Source of the DNA: Dirofilaria immitis
Taxonomy: Eukaryota; Nematoda; Chromadorea; Rhabditida; Onchocercidae
Direction: 5' to 3'
Assembly: GCA_024305405.1 (NCBI GenBank)
Contig: JAKNDB010000099.1
Location: 218,283 to 282,282 of the forward strand
DNA: 64,000 nucleotides
Shown here: positions 39,259-52,166 of the stretch, piece by piece
Layout of the letters: each line of letters opens with the position of its first letter
Numbering within the stretch: the stretch's first letter is position 1
Notes under the pieces: model-generated
What the model was told of the DNA's origin: nothing
The model's database searches: none
What the model saw: only the letters and a program-made list of their open reading frames with translations
Position numbers and translations under genes: made by a program

Positions 39259-42200
39259 TTCCAATTTATTCCTCAAAATTAGCAGAAATTAATAATAGCT
39301 ACAGATCCTTTTTTTTTAATTTTAGCTGCTAAAACAAATTTTATGAATGAAAAAGTTCAAGCTATTAAATAAAAATGGTATTTTTGCTTAGATTTTTATG
39401 CAATCTTTAGAAAATATATTAGAATCTTTCCAGATTGTTGATTGGTTAGAAAAATAGTGTAAAAAATCAGCTGAAAGATTTAGAAAATATAAATTGCAAA
39501 ACTTTTTGTTATTATTCGTTATACAAAAACAATGATATAAATCAATGAAAGCTTAATTGTTCTTATGTATTCTTAGGCATATCCGTAACTTTTTCATAAT
39601 TGCTCATAATTGAAAAAAACGAGAATGATATGAAGCAGTGAAAACTCAGCTGAACCATTAAGAAGGCTTATCATATGTGTCTCATTGCTTTTATAGAAAT
39701 TTAAGAGTTCGGAGAACCACTGCAAAATATATTATGAGAACAATAATATTTTGTGTTTACTTATTATGAAAACATGTCAATAATTTATTCCATGTTATAA
39801 TAATTCTTATCAATAACAATCTATTGCAATTTATTCATAAAAGCAGGACGAATAACTTTCAGAGAATTTAGTTCTGTCTAGACTTATAAATCTGTTTTTA
39901 TTGCAATTTGATAACTCGAAGAATTGTTACATTTTAATTTGTTTTCCTTAATGTTGTTGCCAGCAATAGATCTGAGGAAATTTTAAATTAATAAAGTATT
40001 TTCACATGGCACTTCGATTATTTTCCTTTACTTTATACATAAGAATCCTTTCATGCATCACAATATATGATAAGCGCTTTTCGTAATTGCTTTAGATTCG
40101 TCTGGGCCGTAATTAGAATTATGAGGATATATGAAACTCATTAATAATTTTAGCTGGATATATTTATGGAAAGTTTAGATCAGAAGATTTATGGATATTC
40201 GAACTGCAAATTTTGCATGACCAAATGCATATCGTATAGTACTGCAATGAATTTGCTTGGAAACGAGCGGCGTGGTGATAGATAATAGATATGCGAAAAT
40301 TAGTTATCAGTTTGTTGGGCCATAAAAATTTTTTGATTGAAAGTATTAATTATTTTTAGTCGTTTAATCGATACATTTCATTTATTTTCTCTCTTCAATA
40401 TTATTGAATCAAACTTATTCTATTTACTCATCAAAATTCGAGAAGATTTTGATAGTTTTTGAAGCTCTAAGTTTTGATATGAAAGAGTAGAAAAATAATT
40501 CTTGTTATCATCAAGAGTAGTTAAAAGGATAAAATTTGAGCAAACCCCTAATATCTACATTTTTTGATCTTTAGTTTTCAATTTCAAATTTAGTAGAAAT
40601 CAATGCCAGAATCTTTTCTAATTAGCTGTCACTTTACCACTATAATTTTCTTCGATAATTTGAAATATTTGTTTGAAATCGAAAGCAATTGAGATATACT
40701 AAATCTTAAAAAAATGAATCATTCATTTTGTATTCATAAAATTGGTAATATAAAATTACTTTGACATTGTTAATACTTTTAGAAGTCGTTCATGATAAAT
40801 ATCTTGACACTTCCAACAGTCTTACATCGAAATCTTATAAATAAACAAATATTGCCTTGCTGTAACATTTGCTGAAACTGAGTTTTAATTTGAGTCAGAG
40901 TTCATCTCGATTGTTTCATAAAATGATTTATATGTATATATTGCATATTTATATTATAAAAGATGAAACAAGAAAGAATGGCATAATTTTTTATGATATC
41001 ATTTTCTCATTACCTGTGGTGAATTCTACACACTTGAAGAGGTTTAAAAAAGCATAAAATATTGAAAAGGATTTCAAATAAATCAGATCGCAGCCAAACG
41101 TCGTTCTTTCAAAAATCCACACGTGTTTTTTCATTTTTCTTAGAAATACAGTTATTAACATATTTTTTATTTCTTTTTAATACATTGCAGTCGTTTGAGC
41201 ATATCAAAGAAAATTTGACTGACAGTAATTAATCTGTTTTTGTTTCGATTTCCAAAGAACTTATCAATTCTGAAGTGTTTTCTAATTTTCATAGTAATCT
41301 GTTCAAATAGGAGATGAGTAAGAACAGAAATAAATTTCCGAATTGAAATTTCTCTTCTGACTTTCTTCAGCCAATTAAATTTGTATCTGCATAAAGACGT
41401 AATAATGAAAATGTGCAAGTAACAGGAGGTGAATTGAACTGAAAAGACTGAAATTTCGGGAATATGCATAGCTATATCGAAGTTACTATTCGCCCTCCCA
41501 GATGAAAAATTTCAAAAAAGGTAAAGTCAACTTATGATTTCAATTTTTTTCTAGAGAAAACTTTCTTTTTATAAATTACAGAAAACCAACACGAGGACTT
41601 CGGATAATTTTTTAAGATGATTTTATCTGCTAAACACTTTTTCAAATTATTTTAAATTCATTTTTTCAAATCTATGTCAATTATTAATGTATTTCATTGT
41701 TCCATTCAGCATTTTGAATACAATACTTACATAGATAATAATTTTTCATTTTCAGTCCATACAAATACAAATATTCGGTATGCGTTGACTGCAGACATAG
41801 GTATTTCATATTATCAGAAGGAAGAATCGAAGCTGATATTGCTTTTAAATTTCAAATAAACGCTTTACATTATTTGCATGCAACAGTAACAAATCTTCTA
41901 TGACTTCAGAATCATTTTTCACAGTATTTGACATCTTAAGTCATGACTTTTGTAGTTAATTTATTTATATTTGAAAGCGATAAATTACAACTCACAAAGC
42001 TTGCTGTTGTCGTTTTGGTGTGGATATATTTAACTCAATTAGAAAGAAACCATATTATTTATTTTCTTCAGTTGTACCATTAATTGGCAAAATATACTGC
42101 CAGTGTTTTCAGAAATTTGTATTATTCTTGAAAAAAATGGAATATTATGCAAATGGTAGTTATTTTGTAATAGATTTTGAAAGGCCCACATTTAGCTTGT

Positions 42201-42680
42201 GAAACTATGTAAAAAAACAAAAGGATTCGAAATATTATCGGCAAATCTATCCATGATGAATTGATTATCTCTTTCAAATATTATCTTCATCAATGTAAAA
42301 GTCATGCATGTATTGTTCAATGGATCTTTTAGGTTTAGGTTCTGGCATGTACCAATTTTTTTCTTGGACTTAATAGAATTTCAACTGAGACAGATGCGAG
42401 AGGAAGTGTATTCTTAGATAAGCAAAGCAATGCCGTTCTTGCTGCAGTGTGTGAGATTCAACAAACACATAACAGTTTTATATAGTAAAATTTGCCAAAG
42501 CAGCACAAATACGGCGAAAGTACATCAGAAGACTGAGAATATATTATAATTTTACTATACATTATTTCAAATTTTAAACTTAGTACATGAAGAAAGTAAT
42601 GATGGTTGCATTACCTGCAAATTAAGCATAAATTTGAGAGATGGGAGATATATTAGGAAAATGACTTTTTTTGTTATAAT
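39259..42680. other. Long stretch without supported genes
   Basis: About 3.4 kb of AT-rich sequence upstream of SXP gene 2. The 100-codon frame at 41167-41469 (-) is Lys/Ile/Phe-rich with no motif. A slightly less AT-rich patch near 42320-42540 has short open stretches in several frames but nothing recognisable. No RNA gene or clear repeat seen. Confidence 0.4.
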
Positions 42681-44307
42681 CTCAAACTTAAGTAATTAAA
42701 TCTTCGAATGTAAAAGCATCGATCGTAATGAATTTTATTCAGTAATAATTACATTGAACAAAGTAAGCGAAAGAAAGCTTAACAACGCAAGAAAAAGTAA
42801 TGATTAAAATGAAGAGTGAAAATAAGATGAGCAGCAGAACGGTAACCAGATTAGATGGCCAAATAAAATAAGAGCGGGAATGATTGATTGACTGCTGATG
42901 ATAATTGATTGATTGAGTAATACTGCTTGGAACATGCTAGTTCAGCATGAGATTTTTGTATTGGTGATTCTTGATCTCTGTAGTAGATAGTGGCTTATTA
43001 CATATTGGTTATACGAATGGTTTGGTTATCAGAACAAAGAATGAAAGATGGACAATATTCAGATATTGCAGAAGCTTCGATCATTACAATATTTCAGACA
43101 ATTAGCATAGATTTCAACACTTTAAACACTGCACATGCTTTACTATGTAAAACAAGCAGGAGAATTACATAAATGATTCGTTACGTTAGACAACATAATA
43201 TCCGCTTATGTTCGATAGTGAGTCATGCAAGAAATGATTGATTACTTGAGTATATCTATATTAAAATTATTTCGATTTCTTAACAACTAGAGATGGAAAT
43301 TTGTTCATTAGCAGAATTAATTCAGGAATCAATTTATTTCGAATTGGACGTATTATCATTTCTTCCTACAATTTAATTAATTGTTGGGACACTAATTAAA
43401 ATTTATCGCCTAACATTATCGAAATCATTGCATCTCCATCTTGTACTTTATTAATTTAACAATTTAGGCAGATTTTTTCTCTGAATGATATATATATGAT
43501 TAACATGACTTCAATAAAGTACTTGCTGCTTTATCCAAGAATGTGCTCTTAATTACGCATTCCAGACTACCACATATGTTCCTTATGCGTAACTAATGCA
43601 AACGGCACCGCCATGCCGGTTTATTACACACCGTTATTCAGATATTCTTCCAGTATTGACACACAGATGTTATCGAACTACCAATACTAGCAAAGATTTT
43701 CTCAAAGCAACAACAATTATATGTTTTCATCGATGCTTGAAAGGTCATATTCAGCAACGATGTACATCTTGAATCTGTATGACAAAGGAAACAACATTCC
43801 TTTTGCTAAATCAAGACTTGCTCCAATCTAAGATATGAGTGGACCACGACTGGATATTCAAGTGAGATCCTTGAAGACTGAAATGGAGAAGGGTTCCACG
43901 TGAACAGCAGTAAGATATTGGCTAATGCCGTTTTATTAAAATAGAGGAATGGAGAATGTAAATCCATCTGATCGAATCGAAAGGGAAGCGAGTTAATATT
44001 CCCGTACCTGGACACGGAGATAAATACTCATCATGAGAATTTAGCGCGGTAACGCAAATGAACTACACTCACGAAAGGATAGGGTCCTGCTCATCAAACT
44101 ATTATACAGGATGTCCATCGACGCGGCTGCTTTATTCAACAAGGCGGAGTCTTTCTTTTAATCTCTTATTTATTTATTTTTTGAATTATGCTATCATCAT
44201 TAAACTTGACTTAATGATATCTTTGAAATTGTATGATTGATTTTAATCACTGTTCGTTGATGTATTATCATGTTACTGTAATAAAGATTTAATTATCCAA
44301 GTTTGAG
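42681..44307. mobile_element. Candidate terminal-inverted-repeat element A holding a 28S rRNA fragment
   Basis: The left end CTCAAACTTAAGTAATTAAA at 42681 is mirrored at the right end by TTTAATTATCCAAGTTTGAG ending at 44307, 22 of 24 bases matching over the outer ends including the adjoining TCTT/AAGA. The right 160 bp (44150-44307) belong to a repeat family also present at 55172-55329, 56592-56747, 57015-57150 (opposite sense) and 58400-58538. No transposase frame is visible, so it would be non-autonomous. A target-site duplication is not evident. Alternatively the shared ends are chance juxtapositions of a dispersed repeat. Confidence 0.5.
43854..44064 (+). pseudogene. Fragment of 28S (large-subunit) rRNA gene
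   Basis: The sequence opens with ATATTCAAGTGAGATCCTTG and GGAGAAGGGTTCCACGTGAA, which belong to a highly conserved part of eukaryotic 28S rRNA. It continues through ATCGAAAGGGAAGCGAGTTA, ATATTCCCGTACCTGGACAC and ACGGTAACGCAAA-like sequence (GCGGTAACGCAAATGAACT). The conserved blocks are in the right order and spacing, but the variable part between them is altered, and the rest of the rRNA is absent. It lies inside candidate element A. It is a remnant, not a working rDNA unit. A minus-strand open frame over it (43806-44015) is a by-product. Confidence 0.85.
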
Positions 44308-46660
44308 ATTCTTTTAAAGTGCGAGAAACAAAAAACTGAAGAAATCTGTAGAGACTGTGGAGAAAACAGTTACCCATGTCAAGTTTGTCACCACGATCAA
44401 AAAGAAATCGTTGACACTTTGTATCCGGTTTTACTAGTTTAAATTCGTCCAGATCGTCGTTAGTTATTGGTATAATTAAAGAAGCGTTGAGCTGGATGAA
44501 ATCGATCATGCGTGTTGTCCTATAATCACGTCTAGCTCCGAATTCTCTAATCTATCTTTGATCTCCATAATTTCTAATCATCATGATATAAATTCTATTT
44601 TTCTTTTTCTTGTTAATTCTTTCGTACTGCACTTGTGTGATCAAACCCACTCCTCTAATTTAAAATTTTCCGATATTAGTCGCTTCCAATCGACAACGGT
44701 TGTAACCATGCTACCTTTTTTTGTTATTTGCTTGATAAATTTGAGCGCCCAAATGGTAGTTCTCATGAGTTTCGACCGGAAAATTTTTATCCTAGAGTTA
44801 ACTATTTTGAAGCATTACTCAATAACATAGCAAGTCTAGAAGATGAAGAAAAGATACAGATACCAATACAAAAGGAGCTTTTGCTCTAATAGGAACCGAC
44901 TTATATCCACAAACGAAAATTGTACTTCCTCGACTGTTTGAGTGGATAGTTTTTGTACTTTTGCAGCGACCTGTTTTTCGCTTTCCATTTTTCTTCATAT
45001 TCATCTTGTAAATTGATATTCCCACTGGGGCCAAGTCGTGATTTAGCAAAATGCAATGCTGTTTCTTTTTCGTCGTCGTAACGATTCAATGTATATTGCT
45101 GCTGAATATAGGACCTTTGAAGCACTGGTGAAAACATGCAGTTTTTATTGCTTTGAGAAAGTCTTTGCTAGTCTTGGTAGTTCGATAACATTTGTTAGCC
45201 ATTCTGTTGTAAGGGATTTCCATATTCTCTTATCATCTTCATCAAGGGTTTGATCCCAAGAGTTATTTTTCCTCCACAAGTTTTGAAGAAATAGTTTGAA
45301 TTGAATCATGGTGGGTACCAGAAATCCCAAAAGATAATATTTTGAAGCAACGAATTGTGAGACATTCCATTGCTCAATCCATAGTTAATGTTATTCTCAT
45401 TATGTCTTTATCGTTTGTCCTGGTAATACCAAGAATTTTTGCTGACGATCCTTAAATTCTATCTTGTTCGACTATTGCTTTATTGAAGCTTTAATCGTTG
45501 GAAAGAGACTCGCCAATATTCATTGCTACATCTTTGAAGATAGCTTTTACTTCGTGATATTTTGCTAGTGCTTCTCTTATTCCATTCGCAGACAACATAA
45601 CATTGTCGACGTATAAGTTTCTTCTGATTTCTAACGCTGCTTGGCTTCCGATGGTTTCTAGGTAATGATTGAGTGTTTCGATGGTAAAAACAGTGAGACA
45701 TCACTCCAAAGAGGATACTTCTGAATCGATAACATTCCGGGTTTTCTTCGGTCACCGCATATTGATTGTTTTTCAACCAATGAACTGTTGTATGAAAAGC
45801 TAATTTGAATGATTCTTGTTGGCTTGTCAGCTCTCCGCTTTGGCTTAGAAGCTGAAAACGCTAACTCGATATCATTCTTATACATAGAAAAAGCTGTTTT
45901 AGCCTCTTTACCATCACTTATTAAATTAAAAATATCTTTGTCTCCGTCGGTTATCTGTGCGAATTTCTCTTCCTCTTCGTTTCTTCTTGATGGAGTCGAT
46001 GCAGTCTTGATATACTCCAAACATGTTTTGTTAGTTGATTCCAGAGTTTCAAGAGTTTCAATATAGTTCGAGGTGACTAATTCTTTCCTGGATAAATTCT
46101 TTTTGATGACATATTGTTGACATATTCCTTCTTGTGACAATTGTTGGTCTGGTTGCTCCGGTTGGATATCTCTACCTTCATCCAGAAGTTTCTCCAATTT
46201 CTTCATTGCCGGTTGTGCGCTTTTGATTATATCGGCAGATATTCCGGTTCATAGCACCACAGTATTAGGAGAAAAAGAAGGTCGAACAGCGGGTAATTTT
46301 TTAATTTCTTTCTTTCGAATAAGAGGAAAGAACTTTTTCTATGTTTGTGCTTATGCGATATTATAAATACTATATCGTGCTTGTACGAGGGTCTGAATCA
46401 AATGCGTATTCTTTGGTATACGAACAAATATTTTGCTGCTTACTGAAAGATCGTATCTTTTCTTTGGGTCTGTTATTCTTTCGCATCACCACTGCTGCTT
46501 TCCGTGCCTTTGAATTGTGGCTCATGTTACTCGAATTGTCCTCCGAACTGGTCCGTATTTCCGAACTGCATGGAAATGCGACTATCGGATCGAATTGAGT
46601 TGTCGTCGAATAACTGATCCTGACTGATCGCCAAATTAGGTTTGGTTGTCGAACTTGTTC
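44308..46660 (-). mobile_element. Internally deleted BEL/Pao retroelement, minus strand
   Basis: Read on the minus strand: an LTR-like stretch (about 46660 to 46260), a primer-binding-site-like TGGTGCTATGAACCGGAA (46242-46259), then a gag start at 46206 with an acidic, coiled-coil-like region. Gag is joined directly to reverse-transcriptase sequence near 45780, so the rest of gag, the protease and the N-terminal part of the transcriptase are deleted. Later pieces resemble the BEL/Pao region with [18 protein letters not shown] (45145-45330) and an RNase H-like piece with LHFAKSRLGPSGNINL (45049 downward). Frames shift repeatedly and no integrase is seen. It is a dead copy related to the longer plus-strand element. 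Both ends abut the CTCAAACTT motif of the neighbouring repeat family. Confidence 0.75.
46242..46259 (-). other. Primer-binding-site-like sequence of the minus BEL/Pao copy
   Basis: TGGTGCTATGAACCGGAA on the minus strand, just before gag. It matches the putative site of the plus element (48468-48485) at 14 of 18 positions; all four differences are C/T or G/A transitions. It begins with TGG as a tRNA CCA-end complement should. Confidence 0.6.
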
Positions 46661-46706
46661 CTCAAACTTAGGTAATTAAACTGCAATCTCTTTCTTATAT
46701 ATCCTT

Positions 46707-47024
46707 CACTTGTTGAACCTTGACGGCTTAAGCTCATTTTGTGGACCAGTGAGTGAATCGAGTGCTTTAATTGAGAACATCTTTAGTTTGGCTGCACAAA
46801 AGAGTGATACTGTAGGTAAGATTCTAGCAGAAAATGGTGTTACACAGCAGAAGTTGAACTCAGTTATTACAGAAATGAGGAAAGATAATAGTGCTGACAG
46901 TAAGGGGAAAGTTGACTGTATCAAAGAAATATACAAAGGATGTTACGGAGCTTGCTATGCAAGGCAAGCTTGATCCTGTGATTGGTCGTGATGATGAGAT
47001 TAGAAGGATTTTCACTCTTTTATC
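46707..47024 (+). pseudogene. clpB: Fragment of a bacterial (Wolbachia-type) clpB
   Basis: The translation follows the end of the N-terminal domain and the linker into the first AAA+ module of the ClpB disaggregase. Blocks are KILAENGVTQQKLNSVI and [12 protein letters not shown] in one frame, then, after a one-base shift near 46915, [34 protein letters not shown]. [13 protein letters not shown] is the signature just before Walker A of ClpB. The Walker motifs and everything after are missing, and the match stops at TTATCTTA. No intron or nematode feature is present. With the glmS fragment it suggests transfer from Wolbachia. It begins about 45 bp inside the CTCAAACTT repeat end at 46661. Confidence 0.8.
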
Positions 47025-48100
47025 TTACCTATCATTTTTGGCGCGCTATTTACTTTAATGTCTTTTTAATATTTCTATCGATATACAACTATTTACATTT
47101 TTCGGCTTTCGCTGACAATTGCTTTTCATCAAGAAGAATAATCATCTTAATTATGATGATTAAAATTGTTTTATTTTAGTACATTACTTTCAAATAGTCG
47201 TATATTAAATACACTAATATGTAGACATCAAGATTATATGAACAACTGAATTCAATAAATAAATCACTTTACAGTTTGATTCCTCTTTCATTTTCATATT
47301 TCGCTTTTTTCCAGACTCAGATTTTCCCATAATATACTCTATTATTAAATACTTTAAATAATAATTGTATATATCTTAAAAAAATAATTGAGGAGGAGTT
47401 GAATATTTTTACATAATAATTGAGGATGAGTTGAAGGTTATACCGATGTGTTATAATAGCTAACATCGTTGTTATGTTATTTCTATTCATTTGCATATTT
47501 TGAATTTGTATAATTTAATTGAACTATTTGCTGCATTTGTCATTGTTGATGTGATACTTATAGCTTATAGCATATTTTTTTATAGAAGATATATCCATAT
47601 TCAAAAAGTAAAATAATACAGTTTCTTCATATGCGGTTTTTTGACAAATATATAATGTGGCCGAGAGCCTTATTACTGATCGAAAATGCAATAACTAGAA
47701 AGACAAGCTTGTAAATCGATATATTGTAGTCAGCTGACGTATTCATTTCCATTATCATTTGAATATATTTGCTATGATCCGATTAGATTACTCGCTGCAT
47801 TAATCATCGATACTCCAATATTTGTCATAATCTATAACATTTTGTATATAAGATATATATATTCAGAATATAGTGTAAAACAATTTTTCTTAATTATATG
47901 AAATATGATCTTTTCGGCAATTACCATGAGAATTCGATTGATGTAGAGAATACAGTATTAAAAAAGAAATCTACTTATAACCATTTATAATAAATCATAT
48001 TCACTTATCTGTACAAATAAGATGATTTGTGTCGAGGATTTTCGCGAAACTAAATTTTAATATTTCTAAATCTTTATTTTTTCTATGAATCATTCATTGC
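47025..48100. other. AT-rich stretch with two diverged similar segments
   Basis: No supported gene. Two segments about 260 bp apart (about 47455-47635 and 47715-47905) share blocks such as CTATTTGCTGCATT/TTACTCGCTGCATT and AGATATATCCATATTC/AGATATATATATTCAG. In matching frames both encode a hydrophobic run with similar order (LFAAFVIVDVILIAYSIFF and LLAALIIDTPIFVIIYNILY). They may be an old tandem duplication of a small exon or only of non-coding repeat. Confidence 0.35.
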
Positions 48101-48467
48101 TTATAAAATGTAAACAATTCTCGTGGCGCCGTTTCCGGCGGAAGTTCTCATTCCATAAAGGATTTCTTATGTCTAAATATATCCATCCTTGTAAATCTCC
48201 TCACAAAATCTTCTATATAAAGAACCATAACTTTGTATCGTATCAGTTTTTTTATTTTATTTTTTGGTGTTTACATAGTTGTCTACAGTTTTACCAAGGT
48301 CAACGTTCCTGTTTTCTTTAAAATAAATTGTTATTATATTAGTCTTGTGCTACAACCTTAAAAATCCCGAATTCGTCCACAAAGAACTCTTCTCCACCAA
48401 ATACAACTTCCACCAAATTCAAACTCAGTTCAGTCTAATCAACAAAAATTAACAACAAAAATAAAAT

Positions 48468-48485
48468 TGGTGCCACGAGCCGGGA
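48468..48485 (+). other. Primer-binding-site-like sequence of the plus BEL/Pao element
   Basis: TGGTGCCACGAGCCGGGA directly before the gag start. It begins with TGG, complementary to a tRNA CCA end, and lies where the family's site is expected. I cannot assign the tRNA. Confidence 0.65.
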
Positions 48486-49998
48486 ATGTCAGCTGTAATA
48501 GTTAAAGCTGTTCAACCGGTGAAAGAAAAGGTGTTAAGCTTTCCGGAAGAAATCAAAAAACGGATTTGGAGAAAATGGATCCAATGATGACTGTAGAAGA
48601 AATCCAGGAGCAACGCGAAACAAGAAAACGAATCATCGAGGAGAAAATGATGCGCCTCGAATCATATGTGGAATCTCTCGAAACGACCAATAAAGGGTGA
48701 AGCAGTATATTCAACAAATTTCCTCACCACAAAAAGGCGAGAGAAAGAAGAAAAATACGCACAAATGGTGGACGATGAAACAGGTATTTTAAGATTAATT
48801 AATGATAGTAAAGATGTAATAATTATTCTTAAAATGTATGAAAAAGATTCGGAGTTAATACTTCAACGCTTAGAAAAAGCACTAAAAAAGAGTACTGACT
48901 CAACAGAACGAAACGATACAATCAGCAAATCACACAACAGTGAATTTGCCCCAGTTACCGTTACCAATATTTGATGGCAACCCAAAGTTATGGAGAGGAT
49001 TTTGAAGTAGATTTGATGCTGCAATACATCTCCAAAACACCCCAGATATCCAGAAATTAAATTATCTCATTGCTTGTTTGAAGGGTGATGCCTTACAAGC
49101 TGTAAGGGGATATGATATAACCCCAGAAAATTACAATGTTATCAGAACGGTTCTTGTCGAAAATTTTGGTCAGTTGTATACAATCAAGAGGTCACTCTAT
49201 AATGAATTGTACTCGTCCAAAAAGAATGAAAGTATCGAAAGAATACTGCGACAGCTGGAAGCCATGGGCGAGAACTTGGAGCAGTCGAGTATTGAAATAA
49301 TAATTGAAAGCAGACTGCCAGCATGGATTCTGGAAAAGATTTATCAACAAAAGGAACAGGAATCATGGTCAGTAAATAAGCTGAGACAACTTCGCGGGGA
49401 ACTCGTGCTCAGAAGTGAAGAAGTAATGAGGATTCAATCTCTGAATACGACAAAAAATCAAGAACCAGTAAAGAGTAAGTCAAAACCATTTTCACGATTT
49501 ATCCCTAATGAAACCTCAGCATTAACGGTGTCAATTCCCAAATCAAAGGCAAAAGGGATTAAAACAAAAAGACCCTGCACATTTTGTAATAAAGATCATT
49601 GGGATAATGTGTGTCAGGTTTACTCAACAGTAAAACAAAGAACGGAACGTTTGAAGGAATTAAAGGTCTGTTTGAACTGCTTTTATAATAGTCACAAGAC
49701 GACGGATTGTAAAAGCAGAAAACGTTCCTGTTTTTATTGCAAAGACCCTCACAACACAGCACTATGCGAAAACAAGTATCGAGGGCACGACGAACCAAAT
49801 AAAGAAGAAGCCAAGTCCGTGAACGTCAATATTACAAACAAAAACCAAATGGATCAAACGGAAAAAGAAGTTTTACTTCTATGCAGAAGGGTCAATGTTA
49901 TCAATCCAGTTAATCAGGAGATTCAAAGCGGAGCTATAGTACTCTTTGATACTGGTGCGCAAACATCGTTTGTCTCAAAAAATTGGCGCAGAAATTGA
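48486..49998 (+). pseudogene. BEL/Pao gag region with zinc knuckles, running into protease
   Basis: The reading line starts at the ATG at 48486, breaks at a TGA about 100 bases later, resumes in the frame 48666-48974 (KMYEKDSEL, Lys/Glu-rich), breaks again near 48975 and continues in the open frame 49078-49998. That frame has the capsid-like region (YLIACLKGDALQAVRGY just upstream and within) and three Cys-His knuckles: CTFCNKDHWDNVC, CLNCFYNSHKTTDC and CFYCKDPHNTALC. The frame then enters the protease, with the active-site DTGA at about 49948. Breaks are left as found. Confidence 0.85.
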
Positions 49999-52166
49999 AA
50001 TTAGAGGTTGGTGAAAGTGGAGTCATAATGATTGCCTCATTCAGCAACAAATACCCAACTTCATCTCCGTACTATACAACGGTTATTGGAGTAAAAACCA
50101 CTGACTCCCAGACCATATTCCTCAAAGTGAATGTGATAGAATATTTAACCAACTCACTGCCGATAATTCCATTAGACCAACGGGACGTACCAAGTATCAC
50201 GAATCAAATTCAATTAGACAGAAGTTTAAGATGCGTAGAACGCCCCGATATACTCATCGGAACTATTTCTCTCAATTCATCCCATTTAAAAATGCCAAGT
50301 CATAAGATCAGAATTTTCCTTGATAAATACTAAGGTTGGTCCGATATTAGCTGGCAGTGGAGACGCAACAAGGCCACCTAAATTCACTGGAGTGACAACT
50401 ATATCAAACTGTAAAGAAATTACGCCAACATCCGAATGGCCACAAAGAACATCAACAACTGTATCCGTCAATAGTATTACCGCAGACATAGACCGCTTCT
50501 GGAAATTAGAAGTTATTGGAATACAGGACAAACCTGATGATGAAGATAATGAACAAGCCTTAAACCAATTTAAGGACAGCATTACGAAAATCAATGAGCG
50601 GTATCAGGTGTGATGGCTATGGAAAGAAACAAACCTCAAACTAAACGACAATTTTGGTTTGTGTCTGGGCAGGTTACAGTCATTGATCAGACGACTTCAA
50701 AATGACAAAGATTTGTTACGAAAATACAATAAAACAATCAATGAACAATTGCAATCTAACGTCATTGAAGAAGTAAATAACGAAACAAATCAAGACGGCA
50801 TTATCCATTATCTACCACATCATGAAGTCGTAACTCCAAACACATCTACAACGAAACTGAGAATCGTCTATGATGCCTCAGCACACCGCAAAGGAATGAA
50901 AAGTTTGAACGATATCCTGTACACGTATGAAAAGTTTGAACGATGTCCTGTACAGGACCGATCACATTCCTCGACTTAGCTGGTGTTTTACTTCGGTTTC
51001 GCGCAATGAAAAATGTGTTGATTGCCGATATTGAAAAGGCCTTTACAATTAGAGTTGTTACCAACGGAAAGGAATTGCACAAGATTTCTATGGGTAAAGG
51101 ATATTGAAAAACCACCTACAAAGAATAACCTGATATGTTACCGATTTCAAAGAGTACCATTTGGAATAATATCGTCCCTTTTTTGTTGTCGGCCACGCTC
51201 AATTACCATTAAGAAAAGCACCACAGCAAAACCGCCTATGAAATCAAAACCGCCTATGAAATTTGAAAACCTATATGTTGATAATATCATAATACCGATT
51301 GAACGGACAGAGGAAGTTCTGAAAAAATATGAAGAAGTGAAATCAATCTTCAGTAAGGCCTCGATGAATATAAGAGAATTCTTCTCGAACGATAAATGTT
51401 TCAATGCTCAATTACCCAGTTACGATCTTGCAGAGGTAAGCCGAGTCAAAAAAATTTTTGGCATTAGTTGGAATCCACACAAGGATGTCATAGAGATAAT
51501 ATTAAAACCATGGACTGATAAGAAACTAACTAAAAGAACAATTCTACAGTTTATAGCTTCTCATTTCGATCTATTAGGTTTCTTAGTTCCAACAATGATA
51601 TCCTTCAAACTATTTCTTCAAGATCTCTGGAAAAAGAAGTTACCATGGGATCAACCACTAAACGAGCATGAAGGCCAAACGTGGAATTCCCTTATAACTA
51701 TATGGCTAACATATGTAAAGGAGATATCACGCGCTGTTATCAACATATTCCAATATACAAATATTCACGTATTCAGTGACGCGTCCAGCAAAGCATATGC
51801 AGCGGCAATTTATGTGAAACAGAGTTCGACAACGTCCTTGATTTTTGTCAAATCAAGAGTAGCCCCAAACAAAACGATGACGATACCGAAACTCGAACTA
51901 TTAGCAATCTTAATTGGCGTAAGAGCAGCTCAATTTGTCATCAAACAATTGGAGAAAATTCACAAGTGATTTTATGGTCAAATTCGCGGTGCGCATTGCA
52001 CTGGATACAAAACCATTCTCGACTCTTATCAAGATTTATCCAAAATCGAGTCGAGGAGATACGGAAGGCCAAATTTGCGCATCGATATATTCCAAGTGAG
52101 TGTAATCCAGCAGACATAGCTACGAAAGGAATATCAAGCGATCTGGCAAATCTCACACTTTGGTAG
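49983..52166 (+). pseudogene. BEL/Pao protease end, reverse transcriptase and RNase H, interrupted
   Basis: The protease continues in another frame (49983-50333; RPDILIGT is the family's second conserved block). Reverse transcriptase starts near 50659 (LRIVYDASA, about 50864). A roughly 33-bp tandem duplication near 50917-50960 (AAAAGTTTGAACGAT twice) throws the frame. It resumes in 51022-51969 with RVPFGII and the catalytic-box variant YVDN at about 51271. A second small duplication (AAACCGCCTATGAAAT, 51231-51262) has replaced part of the palm. [18 protein letters not shown] and the RNase H start VFSDASSKAYAAAIY follow; the last piece (51966-52166) contains ECNPADIATKG. The catalytic core is incomplete. 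Confidence 0.85.

Noticed and set aside
41167..41469. Minus-strand open frame of 100 codons
   Set aside because: Lys/Ile/Phe-rich with no motif; that length is not surprising by chance over several kilobases of both strands.
43806..44015. Minus-strand open frame of 69 codons
   Set aside because: It is the antisense of the 28S rRNA fragment.
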